64,000 bases of DNA from Chamaelirium japonicum (GCA_947650365.1 OX393552.1:17536775-17600774); one strand, 5' to 3'; shown: positions 1 to 12,095, counted from the stretch's first letter. The notes: a model not told the origin generated them from the letters alone. Made by a program: numbers and translations.

Positions 1-1060
1 GTTTATTTAATCAAAGCACTATGTAGTTACTACATATGAACCACCCATGGTAGGCCAAGTATGAGATTCCAAACAACTACTCAAGATCAATTTAGCTTGG
101 TAACTATACATTTAATTGACATAATATGGTCGGGGATTTAATCCCTAGACTTAGTACAATCAAGACTGAATTGAGAATAATCTAATAATGAATAATCTGC
201 CAGCACTGAACTACATATGAGGTTCTAAATTAGGACATAATCCATGTATATGTCTTTTATGGCATGCATGCCATGCAATACTAATATTCACTATATGTCC
301 TTGTGAGACTTTGGGAAGGTGAAGGCGATGTCTAACCCATATATGGCCTTAAAATTATTTATGAATTAAGAGTTTAGTTAGCTAAAAAAAATTATCATAA
401 TACTCCTAAAAAAAAGGTAACTATATAATCCATAATAATACACATTTTATCATAGTAAAATAGTCATAAATAATTGAATGTTTGATTGAAATTCTTGATC
501 TAAATTTGATGTTTTCTCTTGAAGAGGAATATCTACACTCTCAGAAGTGATCATAATACTCCTAATAAACCACTTTCATAATTGATACATACAACCACAA
601 AGTTATGCATACGAAAGCATATTGGATCGTTATAGGTTATAAAGACCTCTCAGGTTAAATGTCATGCAATTATCACACATGAAACACACCCCTTGAACTC
701 AAAACGGTTCAAATTTTGGCAAATCAGAACCGAAACACATCCCCAACCCGAATTATGCTATGGGACAAATCATGTTCTAAGAAATGGAATGTATTAAATC
801 CTAAACACATCCCCAATCAGAAGTTTGACACCCCTTGATGGGTTCTCAAAAAAGAGGAAAAAAAGACAAATTAAGCTTGAATAGATCGATCAGATCTTGA
901 TTAGACCCGAATCAAATTATAATTAGACCCATATTAGCCGAATTAGGAGAATCAACCTCTCTATCTCTCTATAAAAAGATAGAGTAAGCAGGGAATGTTT
1001 AATTGTTCCATATATGTTTACATTGGAGAAACAGGTATATGCTAAACGTAAGAAAAACTT
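1..1060. other. AT-rich intergenic DNA, no gene seen
   Basis: AT-rich sequence with short poly-A runs and no reading frame or RNA gene that I recognise. It probably contains eroded transposon debris, but I see no diagnostic ends. Confidence 0.5.
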
Positions 1061-1087
1061 GGCCCATTAAAATAGAGGGAGGCTTAC

Positions 1088-1858
1088 CAGCACGGGATGG
1101 GCGACAACAATCTCCACAATGCCGGGTTGCGCCGGACCGGAATCTGTGGACTGAAAAAAAAAAAAAAAAAAAGAGAGAGATAAAGAGTAAGTTTGGCTAT
1201 CTAATTAAGAAATTTCATCACTCAACAATGATCTAACATTTTGATTCATTAAAAGAAAAATCATTATCAGACTTGCAAATGGTACCGGGATAGCATGCCC
1301 AAGGATCGAGGTGTCAATGATCTCGATGGTAGGCTAAAAAAAAGGATCAGAGATGATAGTAAGAACATAGACATACTCTTAGACATACTGCGGTGGTGGG
1401 GGTATTAGTCAGTGCTTGGTGCGAATGGCAATGCACTGAGCACTGACTGATACCCCAAACTCCATCACTTAACAATGATCTCAACATTAAAAGAAAACCA
1501 TTAAGCGAGAAATAGTCTTACCGGACTTGCAGTCGTTGCCGGGATAGCATGCCCAATGGTCAGGGTGTCGACGATCTCGATAGCAAGCTAAAAAAATAAC
1601 AGGGATAATATCAAAGGGGGCAATGATAGTAAGAACAAAGGCATACCAGAATAGGGATAACATCAAAGTGGTGGGGGCATTGGTTAGGTCTTGGTGTGAA
1701 TGGAATGCACTGAGCGCTGACTGATACCCCAAACAAAAAATAACGAAGTATCAACACAGAAAAAAGGAAGAATGAGAAAGACTTACCAGCACAGCAAGGG
1801 CAATGATGGTCTTGGCATTAGGTAGCGCCGGAGCAGTAAGTGGGGAGGGAGAACCAGG
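1088..1858 (-). pseudogene. Four exon-like modules of an unrecognised, repeat-built gene
   Basis: On the minus strand four short stretches look like phase-0 exons: 1787-1858 (24 codons), 1522-1587 (22), about 1268-1333 (21-22) and 1088-1150 (21). Each follows a T-rich tract ending in AG, and three end in GTAAG. Their translations resemble one another, for example LAIEIVDTLTIGHAIP, PTIEIIDTSILGHAIP and PGIVEIVVAHPVL. The third has lost its GT donor (GATAA). The DNA around modules two and three is a direct duplication about 255-275 bp apart, which also repeats GCTGACTGATACCCC. I do not recognise the protein. It may be a decayed host gene with repeated exons or part of a transposon gene. Confidence 0.4.
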
Positions 1859-1953
1859 CTGAAAAATGAAACATCAGAAAACAACAGCCAGCAGTAAGAA
1901 CAGGGAAAAGAAACAAAAAACTGGGAACAAAAAGTAAAAAAAGAAGGCCCATT

Positions 1954-1955
<2 letters not shown>

Positions 1956-1990
<35 letters not shown>
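1956..1990. repeat. (GA)n microsatellite
   Basis: About 17 GA dinucleotides in an A/G-rich context. Confidence 0.9.
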
Positions 1991-1993
<3 letters not shown>

Positions 1994-2342
1994 AAAAAAC
2001 TGGGCCTTCAAATGTGAGGGGAATTAGCCAAAAAACTGAATGTCTATAACATTTACTCCCATTTTAAGTTCATATTTTCAGTAAGTCTACCAATGTGATT
2101 ATTGTATAAAACGCAATTCTATGTCCATAGTTTTGATTGCAAATGATCTGATTTTAACCGTTTTGGATGATGTGTTTTTTAAAAATACTATAAATATCCA
2201 TGGTATCCTCTCACATTAAATAATAGTAGATGATATATGGACATCTTTTTTTTTTTACGGGAATAGTGGCACGGGTTGCTGCAGTGATTTCACTGTAGCA
2301 ACCCATAATTTCATCATGGATGCTAAAAAGATATTTCTACAA

Positions 2343-2573
2343 TAAAATCATTGTAGCAAAGTACTCAATTTTATGCAAATATTACTCAGTTAAATTGAGT
2401 ATTATTTTGTATATTTGAATACCATGCACTAGTTGCAACAGCGATTTCATTATAGCTACTATAGTGAAATTCATTGTGCCGGGTAAAAAGGCTTTTTACA
2501 GTGAATCATTGTAGCAAAGTACTCAATTTTATTCAAATAATTCTCAGTTGAATTGAGTATTATTACAACTAAA
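2343..2573. repeat. AT-rich direct repeat pair
   Basis: A segment of about 64 bp with the core CAAAGTACTCAATTTTAT and TTGAGTATTATT occurs at 2343-2406 and again at 2505-2573. Related CACTGTAGCAA motifs lie on both sides (2293 and 2597). It looks like an eroded non-coding repeat, with no coding potential seen. Confidence 0.6.
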
Positions 2574-2655
2574 ACTTAGTATTATTGCTATAGTGCTTTC
2601 ACTGTAGCAAAGTGTTTTTAACAGTCATGACCGTGGGCATCGAAATTAGCACACG

Positions 2656-2825
2656 GGTTAAACCCAGCCCATGCACAACGATCCGTATGCAAACTTGGCC
2701 CACACACAATGCCCCACATGCAAAACTTGGCCAGCATACAACGGCTCGCATAAAAACTTGGCCCACATACAATGGCCCGCATGCGAAACTTAACCCACAC
2801 ACAATGGCCCGCACATAAGACTCAG
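2656..2825. repeat. Tandem repeat, about 32 bp x 5
   Basis: Five diverged units share the pattern AACTTGGCCCACACACAATG followed by GCCCGCATGC. The short open frames here are by-products of the repeat. Confidence 0.65.
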
Positions 2826-2959
2826 TTTGCACACACCGGATCACGAAGAAAAGACCCAGATCCGACTCAAGCACACCCATGCAAAACGGGGCCCACCTGA
2901 CATTGGGGCCACCAGTCCCCTTTTCAAGAAATTGAGGCCGCTGGCCGCCTTTTTGAAAA

Positions 2960-3420
2960 CCGAACCCCCCCCTCTCTCTCTCTCTCTCTCATGGGGAGGT
3001 GTAGCCGGTCCTAAGGGGAAGAAGAAAAAAATATGAAAAGAAAAGGAAAAGGAAAGGCAAGAAAAAAAAAACCGCTTCATGCGGGGGGAGGTAGCTCGAA
3101 GGGAGGGAGAGAGGGGGGGGGGGGAGGCAGAAGTGGGGAAAGAAGAAGAGAAGTAGAAAGGGAAAAAAAAAAGAAACAAAAATCAGGAACAACAAAAGAA
3201 AAAAATAACATAACGAAATAAAAAATGAAAAACAATGAATCAAATAAAAGGTAAAGAGATAGGAGAGAGAGAGAGAGAGGCAGGGGAAAAAAAAAGGAAA
3301 AACTAAAAAGAAAAGAAAGGAAAAAAACTCAGAGGTAAAGAGAGAGAGAGGGAGGGGGAAAGGGAAGAACCTAGATGTTGGGGTTCTCACTGTCGATATG
3401 CTCATTGTTTGATCCGACAA
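2960..3420. repeat. Long purine-rich tract
   Basis: After a short (TC)n run, about 400 bp of the plus strand is almost all A and G, with poly-A, poly-G and GAGA runs. Frames through it give only K/E/R-rich or S/F/L-rich translations and are not credible proteins. Confidence 0.7.
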
Positions 3421-3509
3421 TGCCATCCTTCCTTACCTCCTCCTCCTCCTCCTTCCTTTCCTTCTCTCTGTCTTTCTCTCTTCGTGGCTGTGGAAGTGGA
3501 GGGGAGACC

Positions 3510-3718
3510 TGTAACATTCACCCCAAACATACAAGATTTTGTCCGCTTTGTCCGTGCCCGCACGAGTACAACTCTCACCCGAGCACGCTTAACTACGGAG
3601 TTTTTACGAATTCCGTAGCGGCGCACGGTTTTAAAACGCGTCTTCTATGTTTGGGAGGGGAAATTATATAAGTAGCTCAGGATCTCCTTCTCTCCAGGCG
3701 ATGTGGGGCTAACTCATG
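3510..3718 (-). mobile_element. Cassandra-like TRIM LTR remnant with 5S rRNA-like segment
   Basis: Read on the minus strand, 3551-3602 resembles the middle of plant 5S rRNA, including the box A core AGTTAAGCGTGCT and the neighbouring GAGAGTTGTACT. It lies in a segment that contains CCCCACATCG near 3710 and ends in TGTTACA at 3510. Cassandra elements are known to carry 5S-derived sequence in their LTRs. The downstream 5S promoter elements are not conserved, so a functional 5S gene is unlikely. A second LTR was not found. Confidence 0.55.
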
Positions 3719-4440
3719 GCCTTGTATACCTCACCTCACCTCATCCATCTTGGCATCCCAGCCTCAGGAGTCTTGGCTCTTAACTATTAGCCTATTGGAT
3801 CTTGGTCGTCACAAGACCGGTGGTGGAGGGCTGGAGCGCTGGACGGAGGGCATAATAAGGACTAGGGAGGGGTAGGAGGAGGGCTGGATTTCAAGTGAGG
3901 TGGGTGGCTGCTAGCATGGGTTCCCTCCCGCGAGAGAGATATTTCCTGATGGGGGCGTGGAAAGAGAAAGGGGCGAGGGTAGGGAGATAGAGGAGATTGT
4001 GAAGGGAAATTTGTTGAAGGCGGTGAAGAGCGGGCAGCAAGGTTTTGACTTTTGAGATAGGGGGGAGGGAGTTTTTGTTTTTTTAACAGCAGGGGATGAC
4101 TGTGATTGATAGAGCTGGCTGTAATGGATGGCTGTGATTGGGGTTAAAGGGTGTTGCGGGTTGTGGTCTAGGGTCCGACGATGAAGGCCTGGGTTCTCTC
4201 TCTTTGTTGGGTTTGATTGTTTGGAGGCGAGGGTTCCAAGAGTGGGAGCAACAGATGGTTGTGATTGTGTGATGGCTGTGATTTGTGGGCTGGACGGTTT
4301 AGATTTATATGGGTTTTTACAAGAAAACCCTATAGTTTAAATATATTTTCTTTAATCCTTAGGTGGACTGCAACACTTAAAATAAATCACATCCCTTCTT
4401 CTTTATCCCCTATAAATCTCAGCCTTTCTTTGTAAACCAT
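3719..4440. other. Intergenic DNA, nothing recognised
   Basis: G-rich on the plus strand with several repeats of GGCTGTGATT around 4090-4290. No gene or transposon end was recognised. Confidence 0.5.
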
Positions 4441-4455
4441 TGTCCCTTATTTTAT

Positions 4456-4483
4456 ACACACACACACACACACATAGAGCACG

Positions 4484-4530
<47 letters not shown>
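4456..4530. repeat. (CA)n then (GA)n compound microsatellite
   Basis: About 8 CA units, a short spacer, then about 25 GA units. The (GA)n array directly abuts the foldback element that starts at 4531. Confidence 0.9.
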
Positions 4531-4533
<3 letters not shown>

Positions 4534-4915
4534 CGACAAATGAGTTGCCAACCTATTTCGGTGAAATTGGCAGTCACCCATTTGAAGGCCTTAGAAGTTT
4601 TAGATTGTGCTGCTTTTTTGTGAGCATAAGCACCTTATCTTAGATAGAACACCCACAAAAAATCAGCACATTCTAAAACTCCTAGGGGAATCAAATATTA
4701 GACGATTTATCGAACGTCCGTTGTAACCATTAATATGAAATATTACATTTGATGCCCCTAAAAGTTTTAGAATGTGCTGAATTTTTGTGGGTGTGCTATC
4801 TAAGGTAAAATGCTTATGCCCACAAAAAATTAGCACATTCTAAGACTCCTAGGGCTGTCAATTGGGCAACTGGCCAGTTCGCCGAAATAGGCCACCAGCC
4901 TATACCCCGTATCCT
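4531..4915. mobile_element. Nested foldback element FB-A
   Basis: The outer arms (from GGAAACGACAAATGAG on the left, with GCCGAAATAGGCC on the right) are inverted repeats. Inside each arm is a second inverted pair built from a module containing AGTTTTAGAATGTGCTG and CACAAAAAATCAGCACATTC. Four module copies therefore alternate in orientation around a centre near 4720. There is no coding capacity. The element is bordered by (GA)n on the left and (TC)n/(AT)n on the right. Confidence 0.65.
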
Positions 4916-4924
4916 CTCTATCTA

Positions 4925-5440
<516 letters not shown>

Positions 5441-5534
<94 letters not shown>
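5441..5534. repeat. (TC)n(TA)n compound microsatellite
   Basis: About 24 TC units followed by about 21 TA units, immediately right of foldback FB-B. Confidence 0.95.
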
Positions 5535-5537
<3 letters not shown>

Positions 5538-5870
5538 GGCCGGGTTTTTGTGGGGGATACAAAGAACGATCATGATTTGTCTTTGGGAGGGGAATAAAAA
5601 AGAGGGGATGTGATTTAAAGAAGGGTTAGGGTGAGTATCATTCGCTTCGGGTGGAGAATGTCTAAGATTAAATTGAGTTGAGATGGAGGGATGAGATTGA
5701 GCAGTGAGGAAAGACAAATGATAGAAGGACCAAATTGTATTAAAAAAAATTATAATACATAGGAGGTTTTTGGGGTAAAAAAATGAGGACATATTGGGTA
5801 ATAGTGTGATTCCTTACACGTTTTCCTCATGGCTTAATTTCCTGCGACCCAATCAGCACATGCCATGTGG
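5535..5870. other. Intergenic DNA with a (TA)n-linked motif
   Basis: Directly after the (TA)n array comes TTTTTGTGGGGGATACAAAG. A close relative, TTTTGTGGGGGGG followed by GTACAAACAACG, follows the (AT)n array at 9075. They may be ends of one repeat family. No gene was seen. Confidence 0.4.
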
Positions 5871-6490
<620 letters not shown>

Positions 6491-6499
6491 GAAAAAAAA

Positions 6500-7350
6500 C
6501 GGAATTATACGGCAATGGCGATAATGACCACATTGTTATCCGCAGCCATTTTCGACGGGGACAGTCGTCACCGAATGTGTCTGCCTCTGTTGAAAATGGT
6601 CATCGCGGACGAATGTGGGCACCGTCGAGGCTTCCATTCATCTGTTGCGCCCATTTTCGACGAGGAAAATCACCGCGTAATATGGCCGCCCCTCTGAAAA
6701 TGCGCACCATGACCGAATGTGGACGTCTCCAACAAAAAATTTTGATGCCTCCTAAAAATTTCCCATACTTGTCGGCACTGTCACAGTTGCCTAAGGCGGC
6801 TGAGTATGTTTTGCCATTAAAGACGGCCACTACAGCGCCAAATTGCCACTAGAACTCAAACACAAGAAGGTTCAGCGGTCGATGGTATACGTGCTACCTT
6901 AAAAAATGGGGGTTATGACCGTATGTCGGCATCGTTGAATGAATTTTGACATCCTTGCTGAATGTAGGCGTCGTTGAATGAATTTTGATGCTCTCACCAA
7001 ATGAGGACATCTCCACTGAAAGTTTTGGCCGCCGAAGATGGCTGTCCGAGTGCCGACAGGCACGAGCACTACTCAAAATCCATATGTTGTCCCTTTTACA
7101 TGCAGTTGGAGTTGTGTGCGACTCATCTTCATGGGCTGGGTGCAAAGGTCGATCGTGATCATGCATGACATCCGGATGGCCTGATCCATGTTGATCCGTC
7201 ACATCAAATTTGAATTATTTTTCTACATATTGACATGGGCGTCTTCACCAAAAGATGATTCCGTCGGATTATTGCGCCTGATGTGGGTGCCCATGCCGAA
7301 TGTGGATGTTATCGTCGAATGTTCGTGCCGACAGACACGAACATAACTAG
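6500..7350 (+). mobile_element. Helitron-like non-autonomous element (3' end)
   Basis: The body consists of degenerate repeats of the type CGAATGTGGGCG(C/T)C. It ends in a hairpin with a perfect 7-bp stem, GTTCGTG at 7321-7327 and CACGAAC at 7336-7342. CTAG follows at 7347-7350, and the next base is T. A short hairpin just before a terminal CTRR, with insertion before T, is the known 3' signature of Helitrons. A related hairpin (GTGCCGACAGGCAC) lies inside at 7051. The 5' TC end was not identified, so the left boundary is a guess, and no Rep/helicase is encoded. Confidence 0.5.
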
Positions 7351-7499
7351 TCTATATAGCATGGCATGAGGGTATTTTTATGACTAGAACAATCTCGTTG
7401 AGATAAGCTGACTAGACAAAAACCTGGGAATAGGTCTAACCCTTGGTTTAAAAATCAACACCCATCTCAAGCATTCGGGGTTAAACGCTTTGCGCAGAA

Positions 7500-7866
7500 G
7501 ACAGAAGTCGGGTAGAAATCGCGTGGAATAATCCGCGTGTGATATTCCGGGTGCAAGACATGGACGGACCTCACGCTACCAAATCGCGATCAAGCGGACG
7601 GGACGCCATCAGTGACGCAGCCCCTCCCCGATTCTCTCACTCACCGTATTCTCTCTCTCTCTCTCTCTCTCTCTCCTCTCTCTCTCCTGTCAGACCGCAC
7701 GAGATCTCTCCTTCTGTCTCCGATTCTCTCTCTCTCTCTCTCTCTCTCGCAAGAAGCTAGCGCAGCCTCGACCACTCCTCTCTCTACTCCTCTGCGTGCT
7801 TCGGGCCGCCCTAATCGAATTGACGGCGAGATCTTGAAGTCATAAACACAAATTTGTGTGGATCAG
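7500..7866 (+). other. CT-rich leader-like segment, possible orphan 5' UTR exon
   Basis: A GC-richer stretch with two (TC)n runs (7653-7685 and 7726-7748). It ends at GGATCAG followed by GTAACA, which could be a splice donor at 7867. It looks like the transcribed leader of a plant gene. No coding exon follows nearby. It could be a distant first exon of YIF1 (whose ATG is at 18284) or a relic. Confidence 0.3.
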
Positions 7867-8467
7867 GTAACACATCATCTTCTATTTCCTGTTTGAAAGA
7901 TCTCGAAGCCAACGCATCCTCTTTTACCTGTTTTCGATTTGTCTTTAATTTTGCCAAATCTCGAAGCAACCCAACCCATCTTCACAATTCCTGTTATTTG
8001 GATTTGTTTTTTTTTTTTTAGAGATCTCGAAACCAACCTAAATCTGGTTTCCAACCCATGCTAGATCTTGAAGCCACCCATCTTCTTCCTTTTTTCCAAT
8101 TTTTTTCTTTTTCTTTTTTAGCCCTAGATCCGGATCCTATCCCGTGTATTATACTTTTCTTTTTGTTCTGAAATTCCACAACCAACACAAATTCATCTTC
8201 TTCCTTTTCCTCTCTCTGTTTTTACTTTGGTTGAAAATCTTTGTTTTTCTACGCAATACAACAAGACCATTGATTTTCATATTTTTTTTTGAACAAATTC
8301 TGGCAGTTTAGAATCAATCATTGGTGATTTTTCTTATTGGGGTTGGATTGATGGTATTCTGCTATATATAAATGGTTTGTTGCTCTCTTTTTCCCCACCG
8401 AGGGGGACCCTATCCAGCACAACCGCATGACGAACCGCCATTCCCTTAAAACCCTTATTCTTTCAAG
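7867..8467. other. T-rich intergenic or intron-like DNA
   Basis: Pyrimidine-rich sequence with several GATCTCGAAACCAACC-like repeats (about 7900-8060). It is consistent with an intron of a leader exon upstream, but no acceptor or coding exon was found. Confidence 0.35.

Positions 8468-8558
<91 letters not shown>
8468..8558. repeat. (TA)n microsatellite
   Basis: About 45 TA units, directly abutting a foldback repeat on its right. Confidence 0.95.
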
Positions 8559-8562
<4 letters not shown>

Positions 8563-8688
8563 TGGGATCCGTTAACCCGTCATTTGATGGGCTAAAGGTT
8601 TTAGAATTTGTTCATTTTTTGTCAGGATGATCACTTGATCATCCTCACAAAAAATCAGCAAATTCCGAAACCACTAAGGGCATCAAAT
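8559..8688. mobile_element. Half-size foldback element FB-C
   Basis: A single palindrome made of one inverted pair. GGTTTTAGAATTTG and TTTTTTGTCAGGATGATCA are on the left; TGATCATCCTCACAAAAAAT and AAATTCCGAAACC are on the right. It shares the module of the larger foldbacks but has two copies instead of four. It abuts (TA)n. Confidence 0.6.
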
Positions 8689-8689
8689 G

Positions 8690-8994
8690 TTAGAATACAC
8701 TTGGTGTGATCCTGCTAGTGCGATCTTTGAAATGTTAGAATACACTTGGTGTGATCCTGCTGATGTGATCCCGTTGGTTTACCACGTTCAATACATTTGT
8801 TACACTTTCTATTCAAATGTTTTAGTTCATCGATTTCACAAATTTCTCTACACAGTTTGCTTGGGTAACTCGCGCGCCTCGCTCGGGCGAATTCACATTG
8901 AAATCATTGAACTGAAACATTTCAATGTAAAGAGGTGTAACATATGTATTGTACATGGTAAACCAACGAGATCGCACTAAGTGGATTACACTTG

Positions 8995-8998
<4 letters not shown>
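8690..8998. repeat. 42-bp direct duplication and unassigned DNA
   Basis: TGTTAGAATACACTTGGTGT and the following bases occur at 8690 and again at 8732. The rest has no recognised gene. Confidence 0.5.
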
Positions 8999-9071
<73 letters not shown>

Positions 9072-9072
9072 A
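8999..9072. repeat. (AT)n microsatellite
   Basis: About 36 AT units with one G interruption near the right end. Confidence 0.95.
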
Positions 9073-9675
9073 TAAGCTACAGTTTTGTGGGGGGGGGTAC
9101 AAACAACGGCTGCGATGAAAAGTCTAAACTATTTTGAACCACTGGATTGTTAAACCACCACATATGTATCCCGCGCACTTCTATTTTTCTATTCTCGTGC
9201 CTCAAATAAGGTGAGCTGCCATTAATGGGGGGCAATTGTTGGTCTGGATTTCCTTATTTAATATGGAAAAAAATTAATTATGTGATCTCATAAACATGGA
9301 AAAATTTTCTGCACATCCATGTGTTGGGTCCTTTTACCCCATGTCTTTTAAATCAAAATGGGTTTACCACATGATGTCTGTTTCACTCTGCCCTAATTAG
9401 TGAATCGCACTCAGCTCAGAGAGGCTTGCGGAGGGACGGTGTGATTGGATGCCATGTCACTCTGTTAACCTCATAACCCACTCCCTTCCCCTACTTCTGT
9501 CCAAAGAGAGAGAGAAGAGAGAGAGAAGAGAGAGAGAGAGAGCAGGTACCTGTGAATCGCACACGGCCTCAACCGACAAGATCCCTCCCCCTTCCGCTTC
9601 GGTAGGCACCCCACCCCACCTCTCTCTCTCTCTCTCTCTCGATTTTTCTCTTAGATCCAGCCTCTCGGATCCAGC
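9073..9675. other. Intergenic DNA with (GA)n and (TC)n runs
   Basis: Contains purine runs at 9506-9541 and a (TC)n run at 9620-9640. Frames through these are low complexity. No gene recognised. Confidence 0.45.
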
Positions 9676-9916
9676 ATCAAAACCCCTGAAGTTTAGGTCA
9701 AAAACACTTAATCTCGTATAGTTAGAAAAATACATTTTGCACCCATCAACTCAGTTTTGATCAGATAAAAATTACCAAATGAGGAAATTAAGTAGTTGAC
9801 AAAAGGGGGTATTGTGCTAATATTTCAAACTTTAGGAAACGATTTCTAACAAAATAAACTATAGGGGGGTTAAGTGTTTCTGAGCTAAACTTCAGGGGGG
9901 CAAAGTGTAATTTACC
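9676..9916. mobile_element. MITE with GGTAAATTACAC-type terminus
   Basis: The right end carries CTGAAGTTTAGCTCAGAAAC on the minus strand and terminates in GTGTAATTTACC. The left end carries the matching CTGAAGTTTAGGTCAAAAAC and a shared TATAGTT. The outermost part of the left terminal repeat seems lost. This type is a common non-autonomous DNA transposon in plants. No target duplication could be read. Confidence 0.5.
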
Positions 9917-10130
9917 ATTATAATTAAGAAGCTTTCACCCTAACAACACCAAATTATACAAATCCCATAATTGTAGTCTTGGAGGCCATGAGGGGTCTTC
10001 TCCTAGATCTCTGACGGCTGGAATCCGTCAAAGTTCAGCCGCCAAGAAGGCTGCTGCAAGAAGAGCTCCGATCCTGCAAGATCCACGTGGAAGCCTCCCG
10101 GTTCCAGCATTCCCTCCGACCACAACCCCC

Positions 10131-10139
10131 CCCCCCCCC

Positions 10140-10197
<58 letters not shown>
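10131..10197. repeat. (C)n(CA)n(GA)n compound microsatellite
   Basis: Poly-C, then about 9 CA units, then about 21 GA units. Confidence 0.9.
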
Positions 10198-10198
<1 letters not shown>

Positions 10199-10336
10199 GG
10201 TTCAGTGTCATCAAATGGTCTCTGATTCTTCCTACCTAAAACAAATGGTTTTTGATTTTTTCTATGATCGACAAGTGGCATCAAGCCACGTGTCCCGCCA
10301 ATAGATGGGTTCATCCAACATCCGTCCAATAACTTA

Positions 10337-10524
10337 TCGAACAATGAGTAATCCTATTCCAAGAAACTGATTGACAAAAACCGTGGGACAATCCACTCCA
10401 ATATCACTGTAGCGGACCTCTGGACTCAGTGCATGGGACTGGTGTCCGCCACAGTGATAAAAGAGTGGATTATCGTTTGATTTTTGTCGATTAGTTTGTT
10501 CAAATAGCATTACTCTCGATCAAT
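10337..10524. mobile_element. MULE-type MITE with 9-bp target duplication
   Basis: The element spans 10346-10515 (170 bp), and its two halves are inverted repeats. The left starts GAGTAATCCTATTCC; the right end reads GAGTAATGCTATTTG on the minus strand. The halves share CACTGTAG/TGGCGGAC near the middle. Direct 9-bp flanks TCGAACAAT (10337-10345) and TCGATCAAT (10516-10524) differ at one base. A 9-bp duplication is characteristic of Mutator-like transposition. Confidence 0.7.
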
Positions 10525-11005
10525 ACTTGCTCCAACAGGTGTTGCAGCAAAGGGTTCTAACAACTATTGTTCTCATCGTCCACCTAAAATCTCAAAAAAT
10601 TTGGAAACTCAAATTTACCCCCTTACTCGAACCATGGTTGTGATTCTAGATCCTACGACGACAAGCCCTATACCGTCAAATTCCACAATAATTAACGCTG
10701 GGAAACGATCCAAACCACCGGAAGTTGGTGGGAACACCACTGAGGTGACCAAAGACTTCAACGGATCTTCTCTGCAAGATGAGCAGATTGAAGTCCTTGG
10801 TAGGGTAAGTTCACCTGACCAGTTTTTCGAACCCTTTTAGAAAATAAGGAAAGTCCAAACAGATACCAGCTTTAATAAAATAAGCTGGACTGTTGGGGGC
10901 ATTAAATATTAGGAATTCCATGAATTCACTTGGGATATAGATAAACTACGAGTTTGCCGCTGAGGTTTATCAGATTGGTCAAGTAATTTTGGACAATGGC
11001 TTATC
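10525..11005. other. Intergenic DNA, nothing recognised
   Basis: An open frame of 79 codons (10601-10840) has no recognised domain and ends near a GGTAAG. I do not call it a gene. Confidence 0.4.
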
Positions 11006-11009
11006 TAGG

Positions 11010-11480
11010 GCTGGCAATTTCGGACCCGACACAACAGACCCGACACAAAATTAGCGGGTCTGGGTCAGGGCTAAACGGGTTCGGGTCGTAAACGGGTCGA
11101 CACGATAGACCCGTTTAATAAACGGGTTGGGTCCGGGTTTAGGGTCTGGACACAGTAGACCCGGGAAGACCCGTTTAGTATTCAACGGGTCGTGTCGGGT
11201 CGGGTCGGGTCGGGTCTACTTGCAATCCGATACTGTAATATATAATACCAGCGGGTCATTCGGGTCAGGTCGGGTCGAGTTGGATTGGGTCGGATCGTGT
11301 CAACTGAATAGACCCGAGTGGTAAACGGGTCTACCCGTTTATTAGCCGGTCGGGTACGGGTTTAGGATCTAGACACGATTAGTTAAACGGGTCGGGTTCG
11401 GGCCTAGGGCTTTTGGACACAACACGAAACTAGACACGACACGAACCCGACCCGACACGACCCATTGCCACCCCTAGGCT
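11010..11480. repeat. Motif-cluster repeat built from GGGTC/GACCC
   Basis: About 470 bp dominated by GGGTCGGGTC, AACGGGTC and GACCCG. The left and right ends are inverted relative to each other (CCCGACACAACAGACCC on the left; CGACCCGACACGACCC on the right). It is non-coding. Confidence 0.7.
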
Positions 11481-11699
11481 TATCGCTCAGGTTGCCATGT
11501 GAGATGGGATTCGGGTTTTTTTTTTGCATAGAAAATATTAAATAAATAATATCTAAGTGCTATGTATGAGCCGATGATGATTATTAGCTCACTTTATATA
11601 TTAACCTAGACAAAGCGGTAAAATTTATATATTTGATTCATCGCCCAGCCTTTAGGGTCCGTTCTTTGGGTGGAATGGAGCGTGGAAATGTATCTAGCT
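11481..11699. other. Intergenic DNA
   Basis: No recognised feature. Confidence 0.4.
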
Positions 11700-12095
11700 A
11701 AAAATGGTTGCCACAACAGAATGTGCGTGTCTCCAACCAAATTTGGGCACCTTCATCAAATGTAGGCGCCCCCGTCAAACTTGGGCACCCTTGCCTATTG
11801 TGGGTGTCTTCAACGAATATAGGCGCCCCCGTTGAATGTGGACGCCTTCACAAAATATGGGCTTCCATGTTGAATGTGAATGCCTTCACGAGAATTTAGG
11901 CGCACTCGCAGACTATACGTGCCGACATGATCATCTTCATATATCTTTTATATTGCCGTCCTAGAAATATTATCACCTCCCTCGAAATTATTATATCCTT
12001 CTGAATTATTATTGCCACTCTCAAAATATTCTCCTCCCTCGAAATTTTGTCACGCCCTCACTGAATGTCGTGCCGACAGGCATGGGCATTACTAG
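11700..12095 (+). mobile_element. Second Helitron-like element (3' end)
   Basis: The body is repeats of GAATGTGGGCGCC type at about 25-bp spacing, like those at 6.5-7.3 kb. It ends in GTCGTGCCGACAGGCATG, a short imperfect hairpin matching the other element, followed by CTAG at 12092-12095 and T. The left boundary is not defined. A related CGTGCCGACATG lies at 11917. Confidence 0.5.

Noticed and set aside
3551..3602. A functional 5S rRNA gene
   Set aside because: Only the box A region matches; the later internal promoter elements and the ends of 5S are absent.
10601..10840. A 79-codon frame ending close to a GGTAAG donor-like site
   Set aside because: No homology recognised and no neighbouring exon; kept only as unassigned sequence.
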